Source: Armatimonadota bacterium
GTDB taxonomy: Bacteria > Vulcanimicrobiota > JACPDT01
Direction of reading: 5' to 3'
NCBI GenBank assembly: GCA_016183865.1
Contig: JACPDT010000317.1
Coordinates: 1-32,766, forward strand
DNA: 32,766 nt
The notes under the pieces were generated by a model that was given only the letters and a program-made list of their open reading frames with translations, was not told the DNA's origin and made no database searches. Positions 17,934 through 25,729 of this stretch are shown here, piece by piece. Made by a program: the position numbers and the translations under genes. Each line of letters starts with the position of its first letter. Position 1 is the first letter of the stretch.

Positions 17934-18683
17934 TTATATGGGTACAGGAACCAGCCCCAGATTTTTCTGACGGTTTGTTTCAAATTCGGGGGGCTGGGCG
18001 GGCAGATCGGAAAGCATGAAACTGATGAATTCTTCCCTGGAACGAGGTTTCAGCGCCACGTTGTACCGCCGCTCGAATCCGATGGTGGAATGGGGCTTTC
18101 CGCTCAGGGACCTGCCGCAGGCAGAGCCGCCGAAGTGGGAAGGATAGACCTCAATATCATCCGGAAGGCGCATCAGCTTGTGGAAAAGGCTGTCATAGAG
18201 CTCTCCAGCCAGTTTCCTGGCCGTTTCTCTCCCATGAAGGTCCGGTCTTCCCGCATCCCCCACGAAAAGGGTGTCCCCTGTCAAAACAAACCATGCTTCG
18301 GGCCCCCGACTCTTGTCGGTGACCAGAAAACAGACGCTGTCCGGAGAATGCCCCGGGGTGTGGATGACCTTGACGTGGACATTGCCCATTTCCAAGCTGT
18401 CCCCGTCTGCCAGGAGTTGAGCAGGGAAGACCACGGGCGCTGATTCGTGGATGCCGATGACGGCGCCGGTCACGCTGCCCAGGTCACGGCAACCGGAAAG
18501 GTGGTCTGCATGTACATGGGTTTCCAGCACGTAGAGAATGCCCATCCCCGTTTCCCGGGCCGTTTCCAGATAAGGATCAATGGCTATCTGTGGATCCACC
18601 ACAGCGGCAACGCCCCTACCGGCTCACCCGAAGAAATAGGAGATGCACCCTGTTTCCGGACGAAGAAACTGCCTGAAAATCAC
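17934..18683 (-). CDS. MBL-fold persulfide dioxygenase-like (ETHE1/glyoxalase II-like) protein; candidate selenoprotein with in-frame UGA at codon 20
   Basis: Track ORF 17934..18602 has ETHVHADHLSG, HTPGHSPDSVCFLV, LTGDTLFVGDAGRPDL. Manual upstream translation in the same frame from GTG 18683 (SD GGGGAGG): V-I-F-R-Q-F-L-R-P-E-T-G-C-I-S-Y-F-F-G-[TGA 18626-18624]-A-G-R-G-V-A-A-V-V-D-P-Q-I. Downstream part certain; recoding is a hypothesis. Confidence 0.7.
18588..18604 (-). promoter_or_regulatory. Candidate bacterial SECIS-like hairpin
   Basis: Minus strand CTGTGG-TGGAT-CCACAG: perfect 6-bp stem, 5-nt loop with G at loop position 2; loop starts 26 nt after the in-frame TGA. Confidence 0.4.
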
Positions 18684-18767
18684 GGCGGCGCCTCCCCTGC
18701 CTGTTTTTTCTGCATGGCAAATGCAGCCAATGAATAAAACAGCCGACTTCGCCCGGGAATTCCCGAC

Positions 18768-21437
18768 CTATCTCGATGTCCTTGCCGGTGCTGGCTCCAA
18801 CTGGCGCAGCAATTGCGCTTTGAGGGCCTCATCTGCGAGGGAGAGTGCATTTCGATAGTGGGCGTCTCCGTACTGCCCTTCTGCGTCCTTCTTCCCGTTT
18901 GCCGGATGTCTGGACAGGGAGGAGGCGAGACTATGGCGCAACCGCACAAGCTCCGACCGGGCAAGGGCCCTGGCATCTTCCGGAGTGCCGGGGGCAGGGG
19001 CTACCAGGAGCTTGATCAGTCGTTTCAGGTATTCCTGTTGGACGGCCCTTCGGAAGCTTCCCCTTGCCGGCTTGCCTGCCAGCGATTCGCTCCAGATTCG
19101 GTTTGTGAGAAACTCGAAGTATTCGGGCAATGACAGGGTGTCTTTCGGGCTCTGACGCCGCTCGTTATCCGCCATGCGGGCAAGTGTCCTGGGATGGAGA
19201 AGGTGATCCAGAGTACTTCGCTGTATGCTTGCCACCCATTCCTGGAGAGGAAAATCCACACGAAGAGAGAGCTGCTCCGTTGTGCTGAACTGGTCGTAAA
19301 GGCGGTCAGGGGCGAGTTTGTTCAGAAGGTCCGGAGAAAATCGGAAGGGACCTTCCCTGAAAACGGCCTGATCGAGAAGATCGAGGGCCTCCAATTGCTT
19401 CTTTCGGGAGACGGGGACGAAAGGGGGCGTCCTGGCCGAATCTCCGGCATGCATTCTCTTGTAGACCACACCCCCCACATACTTGACAGGGACTTCCAGG
19501 GTGGAGGCATACATGCTGAAAGCGGCATTCATGGCGTTTCTCAGGATGTAATAGCTCTCTCCCCGGCGGGGGAGTTTCGCCGGAACACGCTTCCACAGCT
19601 CCCGAGCCAGCTCCAGCCTCTGCCGGGCAAAGCCCAGGGGGTCGTCGCTCAGATCATAGAGATTCGCCATGGGGTCAAGGGCGGAGGGATCGGCGCCCCG
19701 CGCGTCTTCATCCGTAGCATAAGCAAGCTCAGGTCTCGTTCCCGCCTGGCGTGCCATGGCATCGAGCTCATCCCGCTCACCTTCAGGTGTGGAAGCGGAG
19801 ATGGGGAGGTAGCCGTACTCGATTGCCCAGTAGTCATAGGGCCCGATGGAGGCAGGGAAGTACTGCCCCTGTTTGACGCCCCTGGGGGAGATGTTTGTGG
19901 GGAGATATTCCATGATGGAAGCTGCAAGGCCCAGTTTCCCCGTTATGGCCCTGTTGTGAAGGTCTCGGAGCGGGAGCATTGTGCTCGCCCTGAAATTGTG
20001 TCTCAATCCGAGGATATGGCCCACTTCGTGAGTAATCGTCTTGCGGAGGTAGGCACAGACATATTCCAATGGGGCTTCATCCCCGATGAGATCTCCCCGA
20101 GCCGCCATGGTGAGCGCGCCGATGGCGGCGTCCTGGACTCCATCCCTGGCGATCGTGCATATCGCAGGATCGGAAGCCGAGGATGGAGGCTCTGATGCAG
20201 TCTCAAGTGGGGCGATCTGATACTTGTAGCCCCGTCGAACATTTCTCAGGGTCTCCGCCTCGATCAAGATATCCGCATCCAGAATCTGACCTGTAAGGGG
20301 ATTGACCCTGCTTGGCCCCATCCCGCCAAAGGCGGGCCTTGAGGAGGTAATCCAACGAATCGTGTTGTATCGGATGTCCGCCGGATCCCATTTGGCGTCA
20401 TCAGGCTGTATCTTCACATGGATTGCTTCCTTGATGCCTATTTTCTCATAGGCCTTGTTCCATTCGAGAATTCCATCCCTTACGGTGTCCCTGTATTCCA
20501 TGGGGGTTGTATTCTCGATCCAGAAGACAATCGGCGCCTTGGGCGGGGAAAGGGGGAGCTGGGGATCGGCTTTCTCGATATGCCATCTGTGAATATAACG
20601 AACTATGGGAGTCTCGCCAGTGTCCCTGGAGAAATCTTTCCTCGCGGTCATGAAGTACCCGACTCGATCATCCACAAGACGGGGGCGATAGCCGTCCTCC
20701 GGAAGGGCCGAGAAGCTGTAGTGAACGCGCAGGGGAATGCTTCGGGGATCGGCCAGAGTGGGCAGCCGCAAATCAGGCGGCTTTGCTGTGGAGTAGTGAA
20801 GCTCCACATCCATCTCGATATTGAGAGGGAACGCCTTGAAGGCGCCCGCATGACTCTTCTCCTTGTCCAGAGAGTAAGGGGCTTGCAAGGTTGCGGTAAG
20901 GCGCTGGGCCAGACCCGGAATGTCCGTTAAGAGGAGTCCTCCAAGATTGATGAGAAGGGATTTCCGCTCAGGGTGGATCGCCTCCAATTTTGCCGCACCC
21001 ATGATTGCGTCAGGAAAGGACTTCTCCACAGCCCGGCGGATCGGGCGGTCAGGGTCCGCGGTGAAGGAGGTGTTTTTCTTGAAGAGAAAGAGCTGATTGT
21101 TTACCTTGTGCCAGAAATAAAGATCTCCCCGATTTAGAGGGATTCCCGCTTGTAGAAAGAGATCCCCCAGACCGGTTTCCATCGTAATATTGGCCAAAAA
21201 GGGTTGATCCAACTGCCTGGGGTTGATCTCCGCGAAAAGGTCCCCTTTTCTTGTTTTGTACAGAGTGAAAAGACCCGGGGAACGGGCGGCGTCTTTTACG
21301 ATTTCATCGAAGGGATTTTTCTCCTTAGGGGCTTCAGGCGCCCTGGCCTGGTCTCCGGGGGCCTCCTGGGGAAAACCGGGTCCGCAAAGAGCGAACAGGA
21401 AAAGAATGCACACAACTGCCCTGATCCAAGGGTACAT
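18768..21437 (-). CDS. Secreted zinc-dependent metalloprotease (large, DUF5117/DUF5118-type)
   Basis: Signal peptide MYPWIRAVVCILFLFALCGPGFPQ at 21437 (ORF opens at 21485); active-site TITHEVGHILGLRHNFRAS (HExxHxxGxxH); IMEYLP Met-turn-like. Confidence 0.88.
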   Translation of the reverse strand: MYPWIRAVVCILFLFALCGPGFPQEAPGDQARAPEAPKEKNPFDEIVKDAARSPGLFTLYKTRKGDLFAEINPRQLDQPFLANITMETGLGDLFLQAGIPLNRGDLYFWHKVNNQLFLFKKNTSFTADPDRPIRRAVEKSFPDAIMGAAKLEAIHPERKSLLINLGGLLLTDIPGLAQRLTATLQAPYSLDKEKSHAGAFKAFPLNIEMDVELHYSTAKPPDLRLPTLADPRSIPLRVHYSFSALPEDGYRPRLVDDRVGYFMTARKDFSRDTGETPIVRYIHRWHIEKADPQLPLSPPKAPIVFWIENTTPMEYRDTVRDGILEWNKAYEKIGIKEAIHVKIQPDDAKWDPADIRYNTIRWITSSRPAFGGMGPSRVNPLTGQILDADILIEAETLRNVRRGYKYQIAPLETASEPPSSASDPAICTIARDGVQDAAIGALTMAARGDLIGDEAPLEYVCAYLRKTITHEVGHILGLRHNFRASTMLPLRDLHNRAITGKLGLAASIMEYLPTNISPRGVKQGQYFPASIGPYDYWAIEYGYLPISASTPEGERDELDAMARQAGTRPELAYATDEDARGADPSALDPMANLYDLSDDPLGFARQRLELARELWKRVPAKLPRRGESYYILRNAMNAAFSMYASTLEVPVKYVGGVVYKRMHAGDSARTPPFVPVSRKKQLEALDLLDQAVFREGPFRFSPDLLNKLAPDRLYDQFSTTEQLSLRVDFPLQEWVASIQRSTLDHLLHPRTLARMADNERRQSPKDTLSLPEYFEFLTNRIWSESLAGKPARGSFRRAVQQEYLKRLIKLLVAPAPGTPEDARALARSELVRLRHSLASSLSRHPANGKKDAEGQYGDAHYRNALSLADEALKAQLLRQLEPAPARTSR

Positions 21438-21444
21438 GAATGTC

Positions 21445-21861
21445 TTACCTCCCATCAAAATAAGGGGCCAGTATTCCTGTGACAAATGCCGGGGCTCGGA
21501 CCGGCCTCATCGTTTCAGCATTCACGAATACGAGGGTTGTTGATCCTGTAGCGACCGTTTCCCGCCCTGAGTCGTGGCTGATGGTGTACTCGAAATGGAT
21601 CGAAGCCTTCGGAAGTTTCGGAATGACGGTGGTCACAAGCAGAAGATCGTCATACTTTGCAGTTCGCTTGTACTGAACGGTTGCCTCCGAGACAGGCAGA
21701 AGGACACCCTGGGACTCCACCTGGCGATAAGGCAAGCCCAGTGAGCGGAGCAGCTCCGTGCGGGCCACCTCAAAATATTCCAGATATTTGCCATAGTAAA
21801 CGATTCCCATCTTGTCCGTATCCGCATAACGGACCCGGAGCTGTGTGGTATGCTCGATCAT
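21445..21861 (-). CDS. 4-hydroxybenzoyl-CoA thioesterase (4HBT/YbgC-like) family protein
   Basis: TTQLRVRYADTDKMGIVYYGKYLEYFEVARTELLRSLGLPYRQVE: hot-dog 4HBT motif. Confidence 0.9.
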   Translation of the reverse strand: MIEHTTQLRVRYADTDKMGIVYYGKYLEYFEVARTELLRSLGLPYRQVESQGVLLPVSEATVQYKRTAKYDDLLLVTTVIPKLPKASIHFEYTISHDSGRETVATGSTTLVFVNAETMRPVRAPAFVTGILAPYFDGR

Positions 21862-21978
21862 GAGAAAAGCATTCCACAGCGAGGAATCGGGAACCTCCTG
21901 TCAGAATGCCCCTCTCTCGCCTGAATTCACCACCTGAATTTTGCCACTCTAACCTTTTCCCCCGGGAGGGATGATCAG

Positions 21979-22416
21979 ATGGCTCTGGTTAGGGAAACCC
22001 CAAGAATCGGCAAGGAACCCACCACTCATCCGCCGAAAACATCGGGCAAACCCTTCAAATTTCGGAGCTGGAGAACATTTGGGGAGGCATCGAGTGGTGT
22101 GAGACGGCTTTGGGTGTGGACGATTGCATTACTGATAGGGCTTCTGGGCTTCGTTCCCTCTGTCTATGGCCAGCAGGCTTCCTTCGGAGGGGGACAGGGA
22201 CAGCAGACCGTGAGACTCGAATGGGCGCAGGGCTCCAACCCGGGCGGCACCGGGCACCGCAATGGGACGCTCTCCACTGAACGGCCCGCGGGAGTGACAG
22301 GGCCTCCTGCAAGAGAAGGCTTGCTTTGGGGGGAATTGTCGCTCGGCCCTTCCGGGCGGTACACTTTCGCCGCCAAGGCGCCTGGCGGTGCAGGCGCTGA
22401 TGCAGTCACAGCATAG
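21979..22416 (+). CDS. Putative exported Gly-rich hypothetical protein
   Basis: ATG 21979 with GGGAGGG SD; hydrophobic RRLWVWTIALLIGLLGFVPSVYGQQ signal-like segment; stop codon falls inside the 57-bp repeat. No family recognised. Confidence 0.4.
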   Translation: MALVRETPRIGKEPTTHPPKTSGKPFKFRSWRTFGEASSGVRRLWVWTIALLIGLLGFVPSVYGQQASFGGGQGQQTVRLEWAQGSNPGGTGHRNGTLSTERPAGVTGPPAREGLLWGELSLGPSGRYTFAAKAPGGAGADAVTA

Positions 22417-22462
22417 CGGAAGGGATAAGTGGCAATCAAGTTCCAGCGGGGATCCAACTGTG
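22406..22462 (+). repeat. 57-bp direct repeat, copy A
   Basis: TCACAGCATAGCGGAAGGGATAAGTGGCAATCAAGTTCCAGCGGGGATCCAACTGTG; 53/57 ungapped identity with copy B (25084-25140). Confidence 0.85.
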
Positions 22463-22464
22463 GA

Positions 22465-22495
22465 AGAAGGGGACAGATTCGATCTGCCCCCTTCT
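22465..22495. repeat. Palindromic hairpin next to repeat copy A
   Basis: AGAAGGGGACAGAT-TCG-ATCTGCCCCCTTCT: 14 paired positions with one mismatch (A/C), REP-like. Confidence 0.6.
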
Positions 22496-22556
22496 CAAGA
22501 CCCCGGCAGGGCTGCTTCTCGCAAAACAACCCCGCATTCATTTCGTCAAAGCCCGG

Positions 22557-23075
22557 TCATTTAACTTCGTTGCTGAGCCGCAGCGGAGCCATTAACTTAC
22601 CTGCCATAAGGGCGGCTGCCACTGTGGAGAATCCTACCATGATGCCCGGAGCCCCTCCCAGCGCAGAGATGACTCCTCCTGCTGTCAGGCAAAGCCCTGC
22701 CGCGATCCCCATGGCGGAACTTGCTGCTCTCGCATCGCTATTCGATTTGCTGGCCTCGATGATCTGGTCCACTGTGTATACTATTCCAAGACCGATATTC
22801 GCAAAAGCCAGGGCGGACGACGAAGCGGTGGAAAACCCCGCGCTGGCTCCACTTTTTGCAATAGTCAACGCAGTGAGTCCCACAAGACCGGCGCTGACTC
22901 CCAAGTCCACGGCAGTTCTGGCCAGGTTGTTTTTCGACTCGGAAGAAGCTGGAACAGGTTGCGCCGTCTCAGGTTGAGGCGCCGTGCTCCCTTTGGCGGC
23001 ATTCAGTCCAGGGCGAACGAACACCGCAGTGGAAGAAACATTTTGACGAAGAGCTCCTAATTGTGGCTGTATCAT
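22557..23075 (-). CDS. Small Gly/Ala-rich hydrophobic (membrane) protein, paralogue 1
   Basis: SD AAGGAGG; disordered Pro/Ser-rich N-terminus then hydrophobic segments; shares DxGxxAGxxGLTxLTxxxSGA...AFANxGxGIxYxVDQ...STxxAALMAxK with 23095..23589. Confidence 0.7.
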   Translation of the reverse strand: MIQPQLGALRQNVSSTAVFVRPGLNAAKGSTAPQPETAQPVPASSESKNNLARTAVDLGVSAGLVGLTALTIAKSGASAGFSTASSSALAFANIGLGIVYTVDQIIEASKSNSDARAASSAMGIAAGLCLTAGGVISALGGAPGIMVGFSTVAAALMAGKLMAPLRLSNEVK

Positions 23076-23094
23076 TCTCTTTATCCTCCTTGAT

Positions 23095-23589
23095 TCAAAG
23101 CTTCATTTGAGCTATCGCTTTGCTGGCCATGAGGGCTGCAGAGATTGTGGAAAGCGCCACCACAAATCCGCCCGGCCATCCGACCGCCTGCGAAAAGCCT
23201 GACGCGGCCAGGGAAATTCCGGCTCCGAGACCGAGCAAACCCCCGGCAAATTTTCCCAAGTCTTCCGGAGCGTCGTGATATCTGCCACTATTCGTAGGGA
23301 CGGAAGCGACCTGCATCAACTGGTCTACTACATAAAAGATCCCGGCGCCCATATTCGCAAAAGCGATTGCCGGAGCCCCTGTTTTGGGGACTTCCAAAGC
23401 GGCTCCGCTGTTGAGAACAGTAAGCCCTGTGAGCCCGATCATCCCTGCGCCGATGCCCACATCGGCCGCTGTCTTGAGAATTTCCCTTGGCTCCTGCTTT
23501 CCTGGCTTATCGGTTTTCTGCTTGAGGCTGCCGCCATTGAGGGGAAGATGAGATGTGGATAGTGTTGGAAAAGGCGAAATAATAGTCAT
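23095..23589 (-). CDS. Small Gly/Ala-rich hydrophobic (membrane) protein, paralogue 2
   Basis: SD AAGGAGG; same motif set as the adjacent 22557..23075 ORF; tandem duplication. Confidence 0.7.
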   Translation of the reverse strand: MTIISPFPTLSTSHLPLNGGSLKQKTDKPGKQEPREILKTAADVGIGAGMIGLTGLTVLNSGAALEVPKTGAPAIAFANMGAGIFYVVDQLMQVASVPTNSGRYHDAPEDLGKFAGGLLGLGAGISLAASGFSQAVGWPGGFVVALSTISAALMASKAIAQMKL

Positions 23590-23716
23590 GTACCCCTACC
23601 TCCTTGATATAGTTTTTCTTATCGCCTGTACTACTCTAACAGAAAACAATGTGAAAAGATACAAGCAAAATGTAACAAATTTGAGAACTATTTGAAGGTT
23701 CCGTGGAAACCAGAAA

Positions 23717-25045
23717 TTAGTAACCCCTGAGCTCGTCCATTCTGCGAAGCTCATCTGCTTCTTCTCTTAGTGCAGCGATCTCCACATCAAACTCGGAATC
23801 CTCTGATGTCGTGAACATGGCTTTGGGCGCAATCTGGTTCAGGTCGTGTTCGGAACCGGTGATCGTCATGGGCGCTGCGCCGTGAAGGGCCTCTTTTCGC
23901 TTGGAATCGTGGCGAGGTCCAAGATAAATCGGATCCACGGATATCCTGGAGCTCCAATCTTCCTGGAAAATGGTCTCGAATTCGCTGTTTACTTCCTTTG
24001 AGATGATATCTGCCCCAGCTTCTCTGTGGACGTGGAAGCCCGCGTGTGTCCAATTGGCGCTTCCCACGATGACGCGATCGCCGTCAAATGCGGCGGCTTT
24101 TGCGTGGAGCTTTTCCGCAGTTTCAGGATTACAGGTGTACCACATCGCCTGGATTCCCGACTGTCTCAGCTCCTGCACAGCTCTTTCGTTTACAGGAAAA
24201 CCGTTTATTCTCAAAGGATGTACAATAACTTTTACATCTACACCGCGCTCATGGGCATCTTTAAGAGCCTGGATCACCGGTTTTGATGTAAGAGCGAAAA
24301 GTTCTGCATGAACTGAGCGCTTTGCTCCAGAGACTGCTTCCAGGACAGCTTCCTCATAAGGGGCGCCGGATTTGGGTCCTGATGTCACGACCCGCACAAG
24401 GGCATTCGCTTCCGGATGCGCGGGGGTCTTATTCATTGCAGGGAGGTCCTCTTTATCGCCTCCAGACTTGATCCAGTCTTGCCGGAAGTTCCGCTTCGCG
24501 TCATCTACGGCAGGACCGACGATTTCCACATCATAATCGTGATTCAGAGGAGAATGTTTGCCCCAGTTCATCCCTCCCAGAATGGCCTGATGCCCGTCTA
24601 TGATCAGCATCTTTACATGACACAACTGGCCTTTTCGTGCAGGATAGAAAAGAACCTCAACGCCGCTCTTCTCAAGCTTCTCTTTGATCTCATCCCGAGG
24701 CGCCTCGAATTTATCATTAGGAGGGTCCATAATGACCTGGACCTTGATTCCTTTCCTGGCTTCCTGGATCAGGAGATCAACCATTTCCGGCTTCTGGAGA
24801 TCATACATCTCGAGCCGTATGGAGGATTCGGCCCCCCGGATCGCTTCTTGTATATGAGCAAAGATCTCGTCCGAAGAGTCGGCAGGAGTGACGCTCTTGC
24901 CGGAAAGAAGGGCAACCTTGTTGCCGCTCAGATAAGAGGAGTCACCTTTGTCTCCTGGGGATCCCGGTTGATCGGACGCCTTCTTGTGTTTCTCCTTTTT
25001 TGGCGCCAGATCGCTGGGAAACGCGGCGCCGATGTTCTGAATCAT
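23717..25045 (-). CDS. Phospholipase D superfamily (cardiolipin synthase-like) protein, two HKD motifs
   Basis: LCHVKMLIIDGHQAILGGMNWGKHS and KLHAKAAAFDGDRVIVGSANWTHAG: HxKx4DxxxxxxGxxN twice. Confidence 0.9.
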   Translation of the reverse strand: MIQNIGAAFPSDLAPKKEKHKKASDQPGSPGDKGDSSYLSGNKVALLSGKSVTPADSSDEIFAHIQEAIRGAESSIRLEMYDLQKPEMVDLLIQEARKGIKVQVIMDPPNDKFEAPRDEIKEKLEKSGVEVLFYPARKGQLCHVKMLIIDGHQAILGGMNWGKHSPLNHDYDVEIVGPAVDDAKRNFRQDWIKSGGDKEDLPAMNKTPAHPEANALVRVVTSGPKSGAPYEEAVLEAVSGAKRSVHAELFALTSKPVIQALKDAHERGVDVKVIVHPLRINGFPVNERAVQELRQSGIQAMWYTCNPETAEKLHAKAAAFDGDRVIVGSANWTHAGFHVHREAGADIISKEVNSEFETIFQEDWSSRISVDPIYLGPRHDSKRKEALHGAAPMTITGSEHDLNQIAPKAMFTTSEDSEFDVEIAALREEADELRRMDELRGY

Positions 25046-25083
25046 GTGACAGCCCTCATTCTTGCGAACGGATTATGATGCGA

Positions 25084-25140
25084 TCACAGCATAGCAGAAA
25101 GGATAAGTGACAATCAAGTTCCAGCAGGGATCCAACTGTG
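25084..25140 (+). repeat. 57-bp direct repeat, copy B
   Basis: TCACAGCATAGCAGAAAGGATAAGTGACAATCAAGTTCCAGCAGGGATCCAACTGTG; differs from copy A at 4 positions, all G/A. Confidence 0.85.
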
Positions 25141-25307
25141 TGCCTGTCCCCGCGGTCCCCCAAGGCTATGGTATATGAGTTTCCATTGCCGGTGTCGCCA
25201 TTCTGATAGACCGCGAGTCTCTTGCAATTGGAATTCGTCTGTACTATAATAGTAAAAAAGATCCAGGCCGACATTCGGGTCCCTGGTGACCCTGAGAGGG
25301 TGAGCAT

Positions 25308-25619
25308 GTGAAAAAAAAGGATGAAAACAAGGAGCAAGGACACGAGGTTTTGACCCGACGGGCGGCCATGAAACGAATCGCCGCCGCGATGGGCGGGGCA
25401 GCGTTGGGAGTCGGAATGTTCGGGCAGGCCCCGGAGGCCTGGGGCCAGTACTCAAGCTCCAGGCAGATCGCCCGATACATAAGCATTGAGGGCTCATACG
25501 TAGACACCGTCTATGTAGACAACAAGTACGTCAACCGCGGCCCGAGCTATAAAGACTACGTGTCTTTCTATAAGAGCTACTCAAGCCACAGGCCGCCGCC
25601 GCCTCCGGGCAAGAAGTAG
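25308..25619 (+). CDS. Short Tat-signal-bearing Tyr-rich peptide; candidate RiPP precursor
   Basis: GTG start; twin-arginine leader LTRRAAMKRIAAAMGGAALGVGMFG; mature part GQYSSSRQIARYISIEGSYVDTVYVDNKYVNRGPSYKDYVSFYKSYSSHRPPPPPGKK, nine Tyr each in Y-x-[S/D/N]. Confidence 0.65.
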   Translation: MKKKDENKEQGHEVLTRRAAMKRIAAAMGGAALGVGMFGQAPEAWGQYSSSRQIARYISIEGSYVDTVYVDNKYVNRGPSYKDYVSFYKSYSSHRPPPPPGKK

Positions 25620-25729
25620 CGCTCTCTTCGGAAGGATACCGGCTGTGCTCGGCGGTGGGAAAGGAGGGACGAGCTTCGTCGCGTCCGGCGTCTCTTCTCT
25701 CGATGGGGAGGAATAAGGCCCGTGGCTGT

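Noticed and set aside
18602-18626. Explaining the MBL TGA by genome-wide UGA reassignment (Trp/Gly codes)
   Set aside because: UGA terminates several full-length genes in this window (atoE, VKOR, pntB), so only site-specific recoding, a pseudogene or a sequence error remain.
18704-18726. CTGCAT-GGCAA-ATGCAG hairpin beside a T6 run upstream of the MBL gene
   Set aside because: The T-run is on the wrong side for a minus-strand terminator and the stem is short; not supported as a feature.
19194-20195. 333-aa plus-strand ORF
   Set aside because: Antisense to the metalloprotease CDS; no recognisable motif.
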